Origin: Bacillota bacterium
GTDB taxonomy: Bacteria > Bacillota > Sulfobacillia > JAJYWN01 > JAJZPE01
Direction of reading: 5' to 3'
Assembly (NCBI GenBank): GCA_021787335.1
Contig: JAJYMC010000023.1
Location: forward strand, 1 to 32,742
DNA length: 32,742 nucleotides
A program made the translations under genes and the position numbers. Positions 10,111-18,023 of this stretch are shown here, in pieces (the first letter of the stretch is position 1; each line of letters begins with the position of its first letter). The notes below the pieces were generated by a model. The model made no database searches. It saw nothing but the letters and a program-made list of their open reading frames with translations, and was not told the DNA's origin.

Positions 10111-11403
10111 CTATTTCTTGGACCCGTTTGTAGGATTCTTGAGGTTTACACGCCCGACACAGAACGCTAACCTGTTATTGACAACAACGATTGCTTCTCC
10201 GTTCACCACGTCAAGCACCCGTACACTCTCCACCTTGGTGCCGAGCTCCTCGGCAAATTCGAGGCTCCAGGCCATGCTGCCATCCTCCCTAATCGATGTT
10301 AAGGTGCCATCTAGGGTACCGAAGGTGAACTGCGTCTTGTCCATGACGATCAAGGAGAAAGGATTGGGTCCGACGGGGATGTCTCCTTCGGAGAGCACTT
10401 TGCCATCAAAGGAGATGACATAGAGGTGATAGAGGGGGTCAATCGAACCAGTCGGGCCGGGACGCGTTCCGACGACAATGATCCTCCGGCTAACCTCGTC
10501 CACCGCCGATGTCACTCTGCCATGACGCTGTGGTAGCTGGAGCTTCCACAAGGTGGCCCCTCGGTCGTCGATTGCGCTCACGTCAAAGACGCGCCAGAAC
10601 CAGTCGAATGAGGCAGTGTCGTCAACAGACTGGGCCTTTACGTCATGCTGATAAGTGACCAACGCGGACGAATCATCCATTCTGCTGATCGTGAATTCCG
10701 TCATCCCAGGGAAGCCCAGAGTCCACTTCTGGTTCCCATCTAATCGGTCATAAGCGTCTATGGTGTCCCCAGAATGCCAACTCGCCAGAACCACCGCACC
10801 TAGGACCGCGAGTCTTGGAGTGCCAAGCCGTGGCTCGTTAGCCTGCTCCCACCGGATGACTCCTTCGTCGTCAAAGGCGATGACCTGGCCCACATTGGGG
10901 CCGACGTAATGGAGGGCTGGGGAGGCGGAATTCATTCCGGTCGCAGCGCCCCCGTAATCGCGAACGGCTCTCAAGCGTCCACGATTGTCGAAGTTCATGA
11001 TCAGTTTGGAGCCGGAGTCTACCACAAGCACTCCGGAATCGAACGCCGGTATTAGGTCAGAGATGTACCCAACCCCAGACGCCGTAGGTCTTGCTGCTTT
11101 CAACTCCACACTCATGTCTCGAGTCCAGAGGACCTTACCACTGTGATAGTCAACGCCCATAAGGGTGGCGTTCTGATCGCCCGCCGCGATGTAAAGTACA
11201 CGCTTATGTCCGTCAACGCCGATGAGCGGTGCCTGCGATTTTAGAGCGAAGTCCTTTCCGGCCAGCCAGGTGATGCCACTGTCGGCTCGCGCGCTGCACC
11301 CGCCCAAGGCAACAATTATACTGATAATGACTGCACAGGCGACGGCCTTTGCGGATACCTGCCCTAGCCGGTTTTTGTGTCGCTCAGAGGGAGAATGGAT
11401 CAC
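10111..11403 (-). CDS. PQQ-repeat-like beta-propeller lipoprotein, function unknown
   Basis: About 430 residues from a GTG at 11403, chosen because GAAGGAAG lies just upstream; an in-frame GTG at 11424 is the alternative. The N-terminus has basic residues, then a hydrophobic segment and a lipobox L-G-G-C (C36, in VALGGCSARAD), so export and lipid attachment are predicted. The rest contains repeated blades typical of PQQ/WD-like outer-surface propellers: LMGVDYHSGKVLWTRDM, IAFDDEGVIRWEQ, IDAYDRLDGNQKWTLGF, IDDRGATLWKLQL, LYVISFDGKVLSEG and LTSIREDGSMAWSLEF. BamB-like assembly proteins share this fold, but there is no other support for that role. The gene is noticeably less GC-rich than its neighbours, suggesting transfer. 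lgt, whose product would lipidate it, is divergent next door. Confidence 0.75.
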   Translation of the reverse strand: MIHSPSERHKNRLGQVSAKAVACAVIISIIVALGGCSARADSGITWLAGKDFALKSQAPLIGVDGHKRVLYIAAGDQNATLMGVDYHSGKVLWTRDMSVELKAARPTASGVGYISDLIPAFDSGVLVVDSGSKLIMNFDNRGRLRAVRDYGGAATGMNSASPALHYVGPNVGQVIAFDDEGVIRWEQANEPRLGTPRLAVLGAVVLASWHSGDTIDAYDRLDGNQKWTLGFPGMTEFTISRMDDSSALVTYQHDVKAQSVDDTASFDWFWRVFDVSAIDDRGATLWKLQLPQRHGRVTSAVDEVSRRIIVVGTRPGPTGSIDPLYHLYVISFDGKVLSEGDIPVGPNPFSLIVMDKTQFTFGTLDGTLTSIREDGSMAWSLEFAEELGTKVESVRVLDVVNGEAIVVVNNRLAFCVGRVNLKNPTNGSKK

Positions 11404-11654
11404 TTTTTCTTCCTTCTTTCCCACATTCAGGCTACATCAAGGTGTTTTCGACAAGGGGCCGCGTTTTCTTCTAACCGCAGTTGTAGGGGCTTCCGCTCGT
11501 TCTACGGTCGACCGAGTCTTCTCGGCGCCGGGTCGCCTAAGACATTGAAGGGCGGCTTGCCGCGGGCGAAGGGCCGTGCTACACTGGTCGTGTCTGTTTC
11601 CACCGGCCTGCGTGGAATACTAAAGCAAGCCCGAGCGAGAAGGGAGTCTGAGCT
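11404..11654. other. Divergent control region between lipoprotein gene and lgt
   Basis: The lipoprotein-side half is of lower GC, and the lgt-side half returns to high GC. It contains the lgt promoter, listed separately. No clear -35/-10 pair for the lipoprotein gene and no other gene was seen. Confidence 0.4.
11557..11585 (+). promoter_or_regulatory. Sigma-A-type promoter of lgt
   Basis: TTGCCG (11557-11562), a 17-base spacer, and TACACT (11580-11585) with TG one base before the -10 hexamer (extended -10). It lies 69 bases before the lgt start codon on the correct strand. Confidence 0.6.
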
Positions 11655-12461
11655 TTGAACCCGATCATGTTCCAGATCGGTCCCGTCGCCGTCCGTTGGT
11701 ACGGCGTGCTGATGGCGGCCTCCGTGGGTATCGGCACGTGGTTGGCCTACCGCCAGGGTCCGAAGGTGGGCATCAGCGAGGACGACGTCCTGACGGTCGT
11801 CCCTCTGGCCGTCATCCTCGGCCTCATCGGCGCCCGCGTCGGCTACGTCATCACCAACTGGGGTTACTACGCGACCGACCCCCGCGAGATCATCGCCACC
11901 TGGCACGGGGGGCTGTCCTTCCACGGGGCCATCGTCGGCGGCATCGTCGCCATCCTCCTGTACGGCCGCTTCGCCAAGATCGGGTTCTACAAGTTCGCCG
12001 ACATGTTCGTCCCCGGGGTGGCCGTGGGCATCATCCTCGTCCGCATCGCCAACCTCATCAACGGCGAGTCCATGGGCCGGACCTTCGGCTCGTCGATGAC
12101 CGCCCACCCGACCCAGATCTACGGCTCCCTCATCGGCGTCGTCCTCCTCATCATCGCCCTCCGCCAGGAGGCGAGGCCGCACCTGCCGGGCTACATCTTC
12201 TGGTCCTTCGTCCTCTGGTACTCAGTCCTGCGGGCCGGCATCGAGGAGACCTTCCGCGACAACCCGCTGTACCTTTGGGGTTATGTCAACCCCACCCTGG
12301 GCATCGGACTCTTCACCCTGACCCAGATCGTCAGCGTGCCCCTGATCATCATCGCCGCTTACATGGTCCTGCGTTGGCGGGACCGGGAGCGGGCCGAGGG
12401 GATCGGCGCCGAGACGGCCGGAGGGCCGGTCGCGAACGAGGAGAAACCGCAGGAGCCCTGA
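11655..12461 (+). CDS. lgt: Phosphatidylglycerol-prolipoprotein diacylglyceryl transferase
   Basis: Integral membrane enzyme that moves a diacylglyceryl group from phosphatidylglycerol to the lipobox Cys of preprolipoproteins, the first step of lipoprotein maturation. It has 268 residues starting at TTG 11655, with AAGGGAG 9 bases upstream. Conserved features are FQIGPVAVRWYGVLMA at the N-terminus, LGARxGYV-like LIGARVGYVITN (57-68), WHGGLSFHGAIVGG (83-96), the family signature ANLINGESMGR (132-142) with the essential Arg, and HPTQIYGS (151-158). About seven hydrophobic segments are present. The C-terminal ~20 residues are charged and variable. It is monocistronic: a promoter precedes it and a terminator follows 18 bases after the stop. 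Confidence 0.95.
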   Translation: MNPIMFQIGPVAVRWYGVLMAASVGIGTWLAYRQGPKVGISEDDVLTVVPLAVILGLIGARVGYVITNWGYYATDPREIIATWHGGLSFHGAIVGGIVAILLYGRFAKIGFYKFADMFVPGVAVGIILVRIANLINGESMGRTFGSSMTAHPTQIYGSLIGVVLLIIALRQEARPHLPGYIFWSFVLWYSVLRAGIEETFRDNPLYLWGYVNPTLGIGLFTLTQIVSVPLIIIAAYMVLRWRDRERAEGIGAETAGGPVANEEKPQEP

Positions 12462-12479
12462 CCGCTTTACATAATGTCA

Positions 12480-12518
12480 AAACCGCCCCGGGCCGACCCG
12501 AGGCGGTTTCTTTGTTTG
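12480..12518 (+). terminator. Intrinsic terminator of lgt
   Basis: AAACCGCC (12480-12487) pairs with GGCGGTTT (12502-12509), with an inner CGGG/CCCG extension, followed by CTTTGTTTG. The convergent GNAT gene ends 14 bases beyond it, and on the minus strand the arm reads into AAACCGCC then TTTTGAC, so it may stop both transcripts. Confidence 0.8.
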
Positions 12519-12531
12519 CCGCGTTGCCGTG

Positions 12532-13110
12532 TTACCGTTCGACGAAGCGATACATCAAGACCTCGTCGTCGTACCGGTCGGGCCCGACCTTGATCCCCTT
12601 CGGCCGCCGGCCCTCCTCGGCGAAGCCCAACCGCTCATAGAGCCGGATGGCCCGGCCGTTCGAGGCGAAGACGGATAGGCAGACCTTCTCGATGACGCCG
12701 CTCTCCGCGGCCCACTTCAGGGCGGTGTCGATGAGGACGGTGCCGACGCCCTTCCCCCGCCACTCCCTATTGACGATGACGCCGAGGGTGGCCGTGTGCG
12801 CCAGGCGGCGACGGCCGGCCCGGTCGAGGCTGAGCGACCCGATGATGGCCCCGTCGATCTCCGGCACCAGGAGCAGGCCGCCGGGGTCGTTCAGCTTGCG
12901 TTCGATCCAGGCCCTCTCCTGCTCCTCGGTGACCTGGAACTCGTCGGGCTCGGTGACCGTGTTCCCGAGTTCGGCAAAGACGGCCGTGGTCGACGCCAGA
13001 AGCCCGGCCGCGTCCTCCGGCCGGGCGACCCGGACCACGATTCTCTTCCCCCCCGGGAGGGTGGACTCAACCGTCGGGACCTGCCCCATCGTCATCATCC
13101 CCCGAACCAT
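12532..13110 (-). CDS. GNAT-family N-acetyltransferase
   Basis: Acetyl-CoA-dependent acetyltransferase of the GNAT fold, about 190 residues. The acetyl-CoA pyrophosphate loop is REWRGKGVGTVLIDTAL, preceded by the beta-strand ATLGVIVN and followed by CLSVFASNGRAIRLYERLGFAEEGRRPKG, the classic motif A/B order. The closest general pattern is RimI/ribosomal-protein or amine acetyltransferases with an YDDEVLMYRFV end, but the substrate cannot be told. The start is uncertain: GTG 13125, ATG 13110, or one of the clustered ATGs at 13098-13089 behind a GGGGG run. It converges on lgt. Confidence 0.85.
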   Translation of the reverse strand: MVRGMMTMGQVPTVESTLPGGKRIVVRVARPEDAAGLLASTTAVFAELGNTVTEPDEFQVTEEQERAWIERKLNDPGGLLLVPEIDGAIIGSLSLDRAGRRRLAHTATLGVIVNREWRGKGVGTVLIDTALKWAAESGVIEKVCLSVFASNGRAIRLYERLGFAEEGRRPKGIKVGPDRYDDEVLMYRFVER

Positions 13111-13169
13111 GTGTCTCGCGTTCACCTCTGGGATTCGGCCGCTCGGAAAAAATCCCTGCGACCGGGCAC

Positions 13170-13199
13170 TGACAATCGGCCCGACCGTTGTGCTATACT
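13170..13199 (+). promoter_or_regulatory. Promoter of the RibD-C-like reductase gene
   Basis: TGACAA (13170-13175), an 18-base spacer, and TATACT (13194-13199) preceded by TGC (extended -10). It is 55 bases before the ATG, which has GGGGAGG 8 bases upstream. Confidence 0.6.
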
Positions 13200-13253
13200 C
13201 TTCGACATGAGACCGGCCCGCCGCCAGCGGGCCGCGTTCGGGGAGGCGGTTCG

Positions 13254-13937
13254 ATGGAACGGCCGGCGGTGGTCCTTAATGTCTTTTCGTCCGTGGACGG
13301 ACGGATAACGACGGCCCCGGGACTGAACGTCAACGAGTGGACGGCCCAGGGGCTCGACGGTGGCGCGGACTACGAGTGCCACCGGTTGTTCGACGAACTG
13401 GGCTGCGACGGTATCATCTCGGGCAGTGAGACCATCATGGTCTGGGGCCGCCACCCGGTGCGCTCCGGTAAGCCCGGCTACTGGCCCCGGAAGTCGAAGG
13501 GCTTCATCGTCTTCGACGGCCGCGGGCGGGTCACCTGGACCCAGACGACGGGCCTCATCGTCGTCACCAGAGAGGACGTCTCCCCGGACTACGTCGAGCA
13601 ACTGAAGGCCAAGGGCGTCCCGCACATCCTCGCCGGCCGCGAACCGCACATCGACCTTGGGGTGGCCCTGGAGGGTCTCTACGCGATGGGCTTCCGGCGG
13701 CTCGGCCTGAGCGGCGGGGGCGGCATCAATGGCGCCTTCCTGCGAGCCGGGCTGATTGACGAGATGAGTCTGGTCATCGCCCCGCTGGCCGTCGGCGGGC
13801 TGAACACACCGTCGATCCTCGACGCCCCGGACCTGGAGTCGGTGAGCGGGGTCACCCGCCTGGAGTTGATCGAGACCCGGCCGGTTGGCCAGGGTTCGGT
13901 CTGGGTCCACTACCGGGTCGTGAGGGCGCCGGCGTGA
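13254..13937 (+). CDS. RibD C-terminal-domain / DHFR-like reductase
   Basis: Stand-alone protein of 227 residues with the dihydrofolate-reductase fold of the RibD C-terminal domain, an NADPH-dependent pyrimidine reductase in riboflavin synthesis. Visible features are the N-terminal VVLNVFSSVDGRITTAPG, the ISGSETIMVWGRHPV loop, the nucleotide-binding glycine-rich LGLSGGGGINGAFLRAGLIDE, and SLVIAPLAVGG. The deaminase domain of bifunctional RibD is absent and no other rib genes are close, so it could be a general RibD-C family reductase rather than a riboflavin enzyme. The ATG at 13254 is supported by GGGGAGG; a longer frame from 13188 has no ribosome binding site and would overlap the promoter. 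Confidence 0.85.
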   Translation: MERPAVVLNVFSSVDGRITTAPGLNVNEWTAQGLDGGADYECHRLFDELGCDGIISGSETIMVWGRHPVRSGKPGYWPRKSKGFIVFDGRGRVTWTQTTGLIVVTREDVSPDYVEQLKAKGVPHILAGREPHIDLGVALEGLYAMGFRRLGLSGGGGINGAFLRAGLIDEMSLVIAPLAVGGLNTPSILDAPDLESVSGVTRLELIETRPVGQGSVWVHYRVVRAPA

Positions 13938-13972
13938 CCGACGCCGGCAGACGGTCGAGATGAGGCACAAGA

Positions 13973-14007
13973 AAAGGCCGGGCCTCCGTGAGGGACGCCC
14001 GGCCTTT
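13973..14007. terminator. Bidirectional intrinsic terminator between reductase and queT
   Basis: AAAGGCCGGGC (13973-13983) and GCCCGGCCTTT (13997-14007) form an 11-bp stem with a 13-base loop between convergent genes. Both ends carry A/T runs (TTTCTACTT on plus, TTTTCTTG on minus), so it can end both the reductase transcript and the long purine/queT transcript. Confidence 0.8.
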
Positions 14008-14020
14008 CTACTTGCTGTGC

Positions 14021-14500
14021 TTACTTCAACCTGGCGGCCAGGTCCGGTCTCTTGAGAAGGAAGAGTAGGAGCGGATAACCGAGCAAGTATCCGGCCACCG
14101 CCTCGCCAAGTCCAATGTAGAGGGCGGTGGACCAGTAGGGCAGATTCGACAGCAGGCTGACATAGGCCCCGACCACCAGCCCGTTGATGATGATCGGCGG
14201 CAGGGGCGCCAGGATGGGCCGCGGCATCTTCGAGGTCAGCCAGGCGGCCAGGAGGGTGGCCAGGCTGCCGAAGACCACGTCATACCAGCCGAGCCCGGTG
14301 AAGAAGGTCCCGAAGATGTTGGCCACCAGGCAGCCCACGAAGAGGCCGGGGATACTGAGGGCCGAGAGGAACGGCAGGACGGTCAGGGCTTCGGCCACGC
14401 GGACCTGGATGGCCGAGTAGCTGATGGGGGCCAGGGCCAAAGTGAGGGCGGCATAGATGGCAGCGACGAAGGCCGCGCGGGTCAGCTTGCGTGTGTCCAT
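14021..14500 (-). CDS. queT: QueT-family transporter (queuosine-precursor uptake, ECF S component)
   Basis: Small integral membrane protein of 159 residues with five to six hydrophobic segments. It carries the QueT-family blocks RAAFVAAIYAALTLALAPISY, SAIQVRVAEALTVLPFLSAL and GLFVGCLVANIF. The family is thought to be the substrate-binding S component of an energy-coupling-factor transporter for queuosine precursors such as preQ1. GAGGAG lies 10 bases before the ATG. It starts 46 bases after the purD stop with no terminator between, so it appears to be the last gene of the purine operon. I see no preQ1 riboswitch in the short gap. Confidence 0.88.
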   Translation of the reverse strand: MDTRKLTRAAFVAAIYAALTLALAPISYSAIQVRVAEALTVLPFLSALSIPGLFVGCLVANIFGTFFTGLGWYDVVFGSLATLLAAWLTSKMPRPILAPLPPIIINGLVVGAYVSLLSNLPYWSTALYIGLGEAVAGYLLGYPLLLFLLKRPDLAARLK

Positions 14501-14546
14501 GGGGTCATCGCTCCTCGCACATCATCAGGAGTGCCTCGATTAGGAG

Positions 14547-15818
14547 TCATGCCCACCGGCGGTTCCCGATGTCCCGGCGGTAGTGGGTGCCTTTGAAACT
14601 TATCTTCCCCACCGCCGAGTATGCCCGGGCCCGAGCCGCGGCAACATCTGCGCCGAAGGCCATGACCCCGAGGACGCGCCCGCCCGAGGTCACCAGCTGT
14701 CCCGCCGCGTCACGGGCCGTCCCGGCGTGGAAGACCGTGGCCCCAGCGGCTGCGGCCTCCACGAGCCCCTCGATGGGCAGGCCCTTCTCGTACGGACCGG
14801 GGTAGCCCGACGAGGCCATGATGACACAGACGGCCGCCTCCGAAGAGACCACCACCCGCAGCCCGGTGAGCGAACCATGGGCGGCGGCCAGGAGCAGCGG
14901 CACGAGGTCGCAGCGCAGCCGGGGCAGGACGACCTGGGTCTCGGGGTCGCCGAAGCGAGCGTTGAATTCGAGGACCTTCGGGCCGTCGGCCGTCAGCATC
15001 AGGCCGGCGAAGAGGGTGCCGCGGAAGGGCCGCCCGGCGGCGGCCATGGCCCGCACGGCCGGTCGCAGGATGCGCTCCTCGACCGCCCTGGCGACCTCCG
15101 GGGTGTAGGCGGGGACCGGGGAGAAGGCGCCCATACCGCCCGTGTTCGGGCCGCGGTCGCCATCGTAGACCTGCTTGTGGTCCTGGGCCGCGCCGAGGAC
15201 CAGGACGTCCTGGCCGTCGGCCAGGGCCAGGACGGAAAGCTCCTCGCCGGTCAGGAACTCCTCGACGACGACCCGGCGCCCGGACGTGCCGAAGGTCTTG
15301 AGGACCATGATCTCCTCGATGGCCGCCAGGGCCTCGGCCTTGCCGGGGGCGACGGCCACGCCCTTGCCGGCCGACAGCCCGTCGGCCTTGACGACCACGG
15401 GTCCCTCGGGACGCGCGGCCACGAAGGCCCGGGCCTCCTCCGGCGTCTCGAAGACGCGGTAGTCGGCGGTCGGCAAGCCGTGCTCGCGCATCAGGTCCTT
15501 GGCGAAGACCTTGCTGCTCTCCAGGGCGGCGGCGGCCGCCGTCGGCCCGAAGATGGTCAGCCCGCGACCGGTGAAAGTGTCGACGACGCCCAGGGCCAGC
15601 GGGTCCTCGGGCCCGATGACGGTCAGGTCGATGGCCCTGTCCTCGGCCGCGTGCACCAGTGAGGCGATGTCCTTGGGGTCCCCCGGCAGGCGCGTGGCGA
15701 CGGCCTCCATGCCCGGGTTGCCGGGCAGGACGAAGACCTCGCTGACCAGCGGGCTCTGCCTTATCTTCCAGGCCAGGGCGTGCTCACGGCCCCCCGACCC
15801 GACGACCATGACCTTCAT
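14547..15818 (-). CDS. purD: Phosphoribosylamine-glycine ligase
   Basis: Joins phosphoribosylamine and glycine with ATP to give GAR, the second step of purine synthesis. It has 423 residues from ATG 15818, chosen because GAGGTGG sits about 5 bases before it; an in-frame GTG at 15827 is inside that Shine-Dalgarno. The ATP-grasp ligase features are VMVVGSGGREHALAWKI at the start, VVKADGLSAGKGVAVA, VVEEFLTGEELSVLALADG, DHKQVYDGDRGPNTGGMGAFSP and EFNARFGDPETQVVLPRL. Length is normal. It lies 10 bases after the purH stop. Confidence 0.96.
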   Translation of the reverse strand: MKVMVVGSGGREHALAWKIRQSPLVSEVFVLPGNPGMEAVATRLPGDPKDIASLVHAAEDRAIDLTVIGPEDPLALGVVDTFTGRGLTIFGPTAAAAALESSKVFAKDLMREHGLPTADYRVFETPEEARAFVAARPEGPVVVKADGLSAGKGVAVAPGKAEALAAIEEIMVLKTFGTSGRRVVVEEFLTGEELSVLALADGQDVLVLGAAQDHKQVYDGDRGPNTGGMGAFSPVPAYTPEVARAVEERILRPAVRAMAAAGRPFRGTLFAGLMLTADGPKVLEFNARFGDPETQVVLPRLRCDLVPLLLAAAHGSLTGLRVVVSSEAAVCVIMASSGYPGPYEKGLPIEGLVEAAAAGATVFHAGTARDAAGQLVTSGGRVLGVMAFGADVAAARARAYSAVGKISFKGTHYRRDIGNRRWA

Positions 15819-15828
15819 TCGGTCCACC

Positions 15829-17397
15829 TCAATGCCGGAAGTGCCGGACCTCGGTGAAGAGCATCGTGATGCCGGCCTTGTTACAGGCTTCGATGGATTC
15901 GGCGTCGCGGATGGAGCCGCCCGGCTGGAGGATGACGCCGATGCCGGCCTTGGCCGCGGCCTCGACGACGTCCGGGAAGGGGAAGAAGGCGTCCGAGGCT
16001 AGGACCGCCCCGCGGGCCCGCTCGCCGGCGCGTTCCAGGGCGATGCGGGCGGAGTCGATCCGGTTCATCTGCCCAGCCCCCACGCCGAGGGTCACGCCGC
16101 CCCGGGCGACGACGATGGCGTTGGACTTGACGTGCTTGACGACCTTCCAGGCGAAATCGAACTCGGCCAGACGCGCTTGGTCCGGGGCCGGTCCGGCCGC
16201 GTGCTTCCAGAAGACGGCCCGTTCTTCGAGGGCGTCGGGGGTCTGGACCAGGAGGCCGCCGCTGACCCGCCGCACGTCATAGGACGGGACCCGAGGGTCA
16301 CGGGCCGCGCCCTCAGGGGCGGCCGGCTCGGCCACCTCCAGGAGGCGCAGGTCCTTCTTGGCCGCCAGCACCTCCAGGGCCGCCGGCTCGAAGCTCGGGG
16401 CGATGACGACCTCGAGGAAGGTTTTGACCATGGCCTCGGCGGTCGCCCGGTCGCACGGGCGGTTGAGGGCGACGATGCCGCCGAAGATGGACACCGGGTC
16501 GGCGTCGTGGGCCGCCCTGTAGGCCTCGGTCAGGTCACCGGCCACGGCCACGCCGCAGGGGTTGCTGTGCTTGATGGCCACCGCCGCCGGCCATTCGAAC
16601 TCGGCAGCGGTCTCCAGGGCGGCCTGGGCGTCCATCAGGTTGTTGTAGGACAGCTCCTTGCCCTGGAGTTGCCTGGCCCCGGCCAAGGTCGCCGGGCCGG
16701 ACCACGGCTCGGCGTAGAAGGCCGCCCGTTGATGCGGGTTCTCGCCGTAGCGAAGGTCCTGTACTTTGTCATAGTAAAGCAGGAGCGGGTTCGGCAGGTC
16801 GGCCGGCGAACGGCCGAGCCGCCTGAGCAACCACTCGGAGATGACCGCGTCATAGATGGCCGTGTGCCGGAAGGCGGTGACCGCCAGCCGGTAGCGGGTG
16901 GCCGAGCCGACCTTGCCGTCGGCCTTCAGTTCCTCGATGACCGGGCCGTAGTCGGCGGGGTCGACGATGACCGTCACGTAGCGGTGGTTCTTGGCCGCCG
17001 CCCGGATCAGGGTCACGCCGCCGATGTCGATGTTCTCGATGGCCTCGTCGAAGGTCACCCCGGGCTTGTCGACCGTCGCCCGGAAGGGGTAGAGGTTGCA
17101 GACGACCATATCGACGGGCTCGATGCCCAGGTCCTTCAGCTGCTGCAGGTGCTCGGGCTTGTCTCGGACGGCCAGGATGCCGGCGTGGACGCCGGGCAGC
17201 AGCGTCTTCACGCGGCCGTCGAGGATCTCAGGGAACCCGGTGACGTCGGAGAGCTGCCTGACGGCCAGCCCCGATTGGGTCAGAAGCTGGGCCGTGCCGC
17301 CGGTGGAGACGATCTCGAACCCCAGATTGATGAGTTCCTGGACGAAGCCCTTGATCCCCGTCTTGTCGGAGACGCTGATCAGCACTCGCCTGGGCAT
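15829..17397 (-). CDS. purH: Bifunctional AICAR formyltransferase / IMP cyclohydrolase
   Basis: Carries out the last two steps to IMP: formylation of AICAR with 10-formyl-THF, then ring closure. It has 522 residues, the normal length. The N-terminal MGS-like cyclohydrolase domain (~1-145) shows LISVSDKTGI, GFEIVSTGGTAQLL, VTGFPEILDGRVKTLLPGVHAGIL and NIDIGGVTLIRAAAKNH. The transformylase domain shows DLRYGENPHQRAAFY, AAIKHSNPCGVA (catalytic Lys-His pair) and ASDAFFPFPDVVEAAAKAG. The ATG overlaps the purN stop as TAATG, and AGGAGAGGGG lies upstream within purN. Confidence 0.97.
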   Translation of the reverse strand: MPRRVLISVSDKTGIKGFVQELINLGFEIVSTGGTAQLLTQSGLAVRQLSDVTGFPEILDGRVKTLLPGVHAGILAVRDKPEHLQQLKDLGIEPVDMVVCNLYPFRATVDKPGVTFDEAIENIDIGGVTLIRAAAKNHRYVTVIVDPADYGPVIEELKADGKVGSATRYRLAVTAFRHTAIYDAVISEWLLRRLGRSPADLPNPLLLYYDKVQDLRYGENPHQRAAFYAEPWSGPATLAGARQLQGKELSYNNLMDAQAALETAAEFEWPAAVAIKHSNPCGVAVAGDLTEAYRAAHDADPVSIFGGIVALNRPCDRATAEAMVKTFLEVVIAPSFEPAALEVLAAKKDLRLLEVAEPAAPEGAARDPRVPSYDVRRVSGGLLVQTPDALEERAVFWKHAAGPAPDQARLAEFDFAWKVVKHVKSNAIVVARGGVTLGVGAGQMNRIDSARIALERAGERARGAVLASDAFFPFPDVVEAAAKAGIGVILQPGGSIRDAESIEACNKAGITMLFTEVRHFRH

Positions 17398-18023
17398 TAT
17401 TGCTCTTTCCCCTCTCCTAGGATGTGCACGCGCCGGCCGGTGACCACGAGCAGCCCGCTCGCGTGAAGGGCGATGGCTTCCACGTAGGCTCGGTGCTCTT
17501 CTTCCAGGATGCGCGCGGACAGGCTGTCGACGTCGTCATCCTCGCGGACGGGGACGGCCCGCTGCAGGATGATGGGACCGGAGTCGGTCCCCTCGTCGAC
17601 GAAGTGGACGGTGCAGCCGCTCACCTTGGCCCCGTGTTCCAGGGCCTGGCGCTGGGCCTCGAGCCCCGGGAAGGACGGCAGCAGGGCCGGGTGGATGTTG
17701 ATGACCCGGCCCGGGAAGGCCTCCAAGAGCACGCGGCCGACCAGCCGCATGTAGCCGGCCAGGCAGACCAGGTCCACACCACGTTCGCGGAGGGCGGCGA
17801 CGATGGCCTGTTCATAGGCCTCGCGGCCCTTGTGAGCCCGGCGCTCGACGACCACGGCCGGCACGCCATGCCGGGCGGCCCGCCCCAGGGCCCGGGCTTC
17901 CGGGTTGTCGCTGACGACGGCGGCCACGCGGGCCTGTCCGTGAAGAGGGCCGCCCTCGCAGGCGTCGATGATCGCCTGCAGGTTCGACCCGCGCCCCGAG
18001 GCCAGCACGCCCAGGTTGATCAA
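17397..18023 (-). CDS. purN: Phosphoribosylglycinamide formyltransferase
   Basis: Formylates GAR with 10-formyl-THF. It has 208 residues from TTG 18023, which overlaps the purM stop as TTGA; GTG 18032 is an in-frame alternative but directly abuts the GGAGGG site. The typical start INLGVLASGRGSNLQAI is followed by LAGYMRLVG and the active-site region VINIHPALLPSFPG (N109 and H111 in this numbering) and DEGTDSGPIILQ (D147), matching the Asn/His/Asp triad of characterised PurN. Normal family length. Confidence 0.95.
   Translation of the reverse strand: MINLGVLASGRGSNLQAIIDACEGGPLHGQARVAAVVSDNPEARALGRAARHGVPAVVVERRAHKGREAYEQAIVAALRERGVDLVCLAGYMRLVGRVLLEAFPGRVINIHPALLPSFPGLEAQRQALEHGAKVSGCTVHFVDEGTDSGPIILQRAVPVREDDDVDSLSARILEEEHRAYVEAIALHASGLLVVTGRRVHILGEGKEQ

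Noticed and set aside
9851-10423. Plus-strand frame of 190 codons as a full gene
   Set aside because: Its second half is antisense to the lipoprotein gene, whose lipobox and propeller repeats make that strand the coding one; no ribosome site.
14501-14546. preQ1 riboswitch before queT
   Set aside because: The 46-base gap lacks the preQ1 stem, A-rich tail and conserved loop, and holds an ordinary GAGGAG ribosome site.
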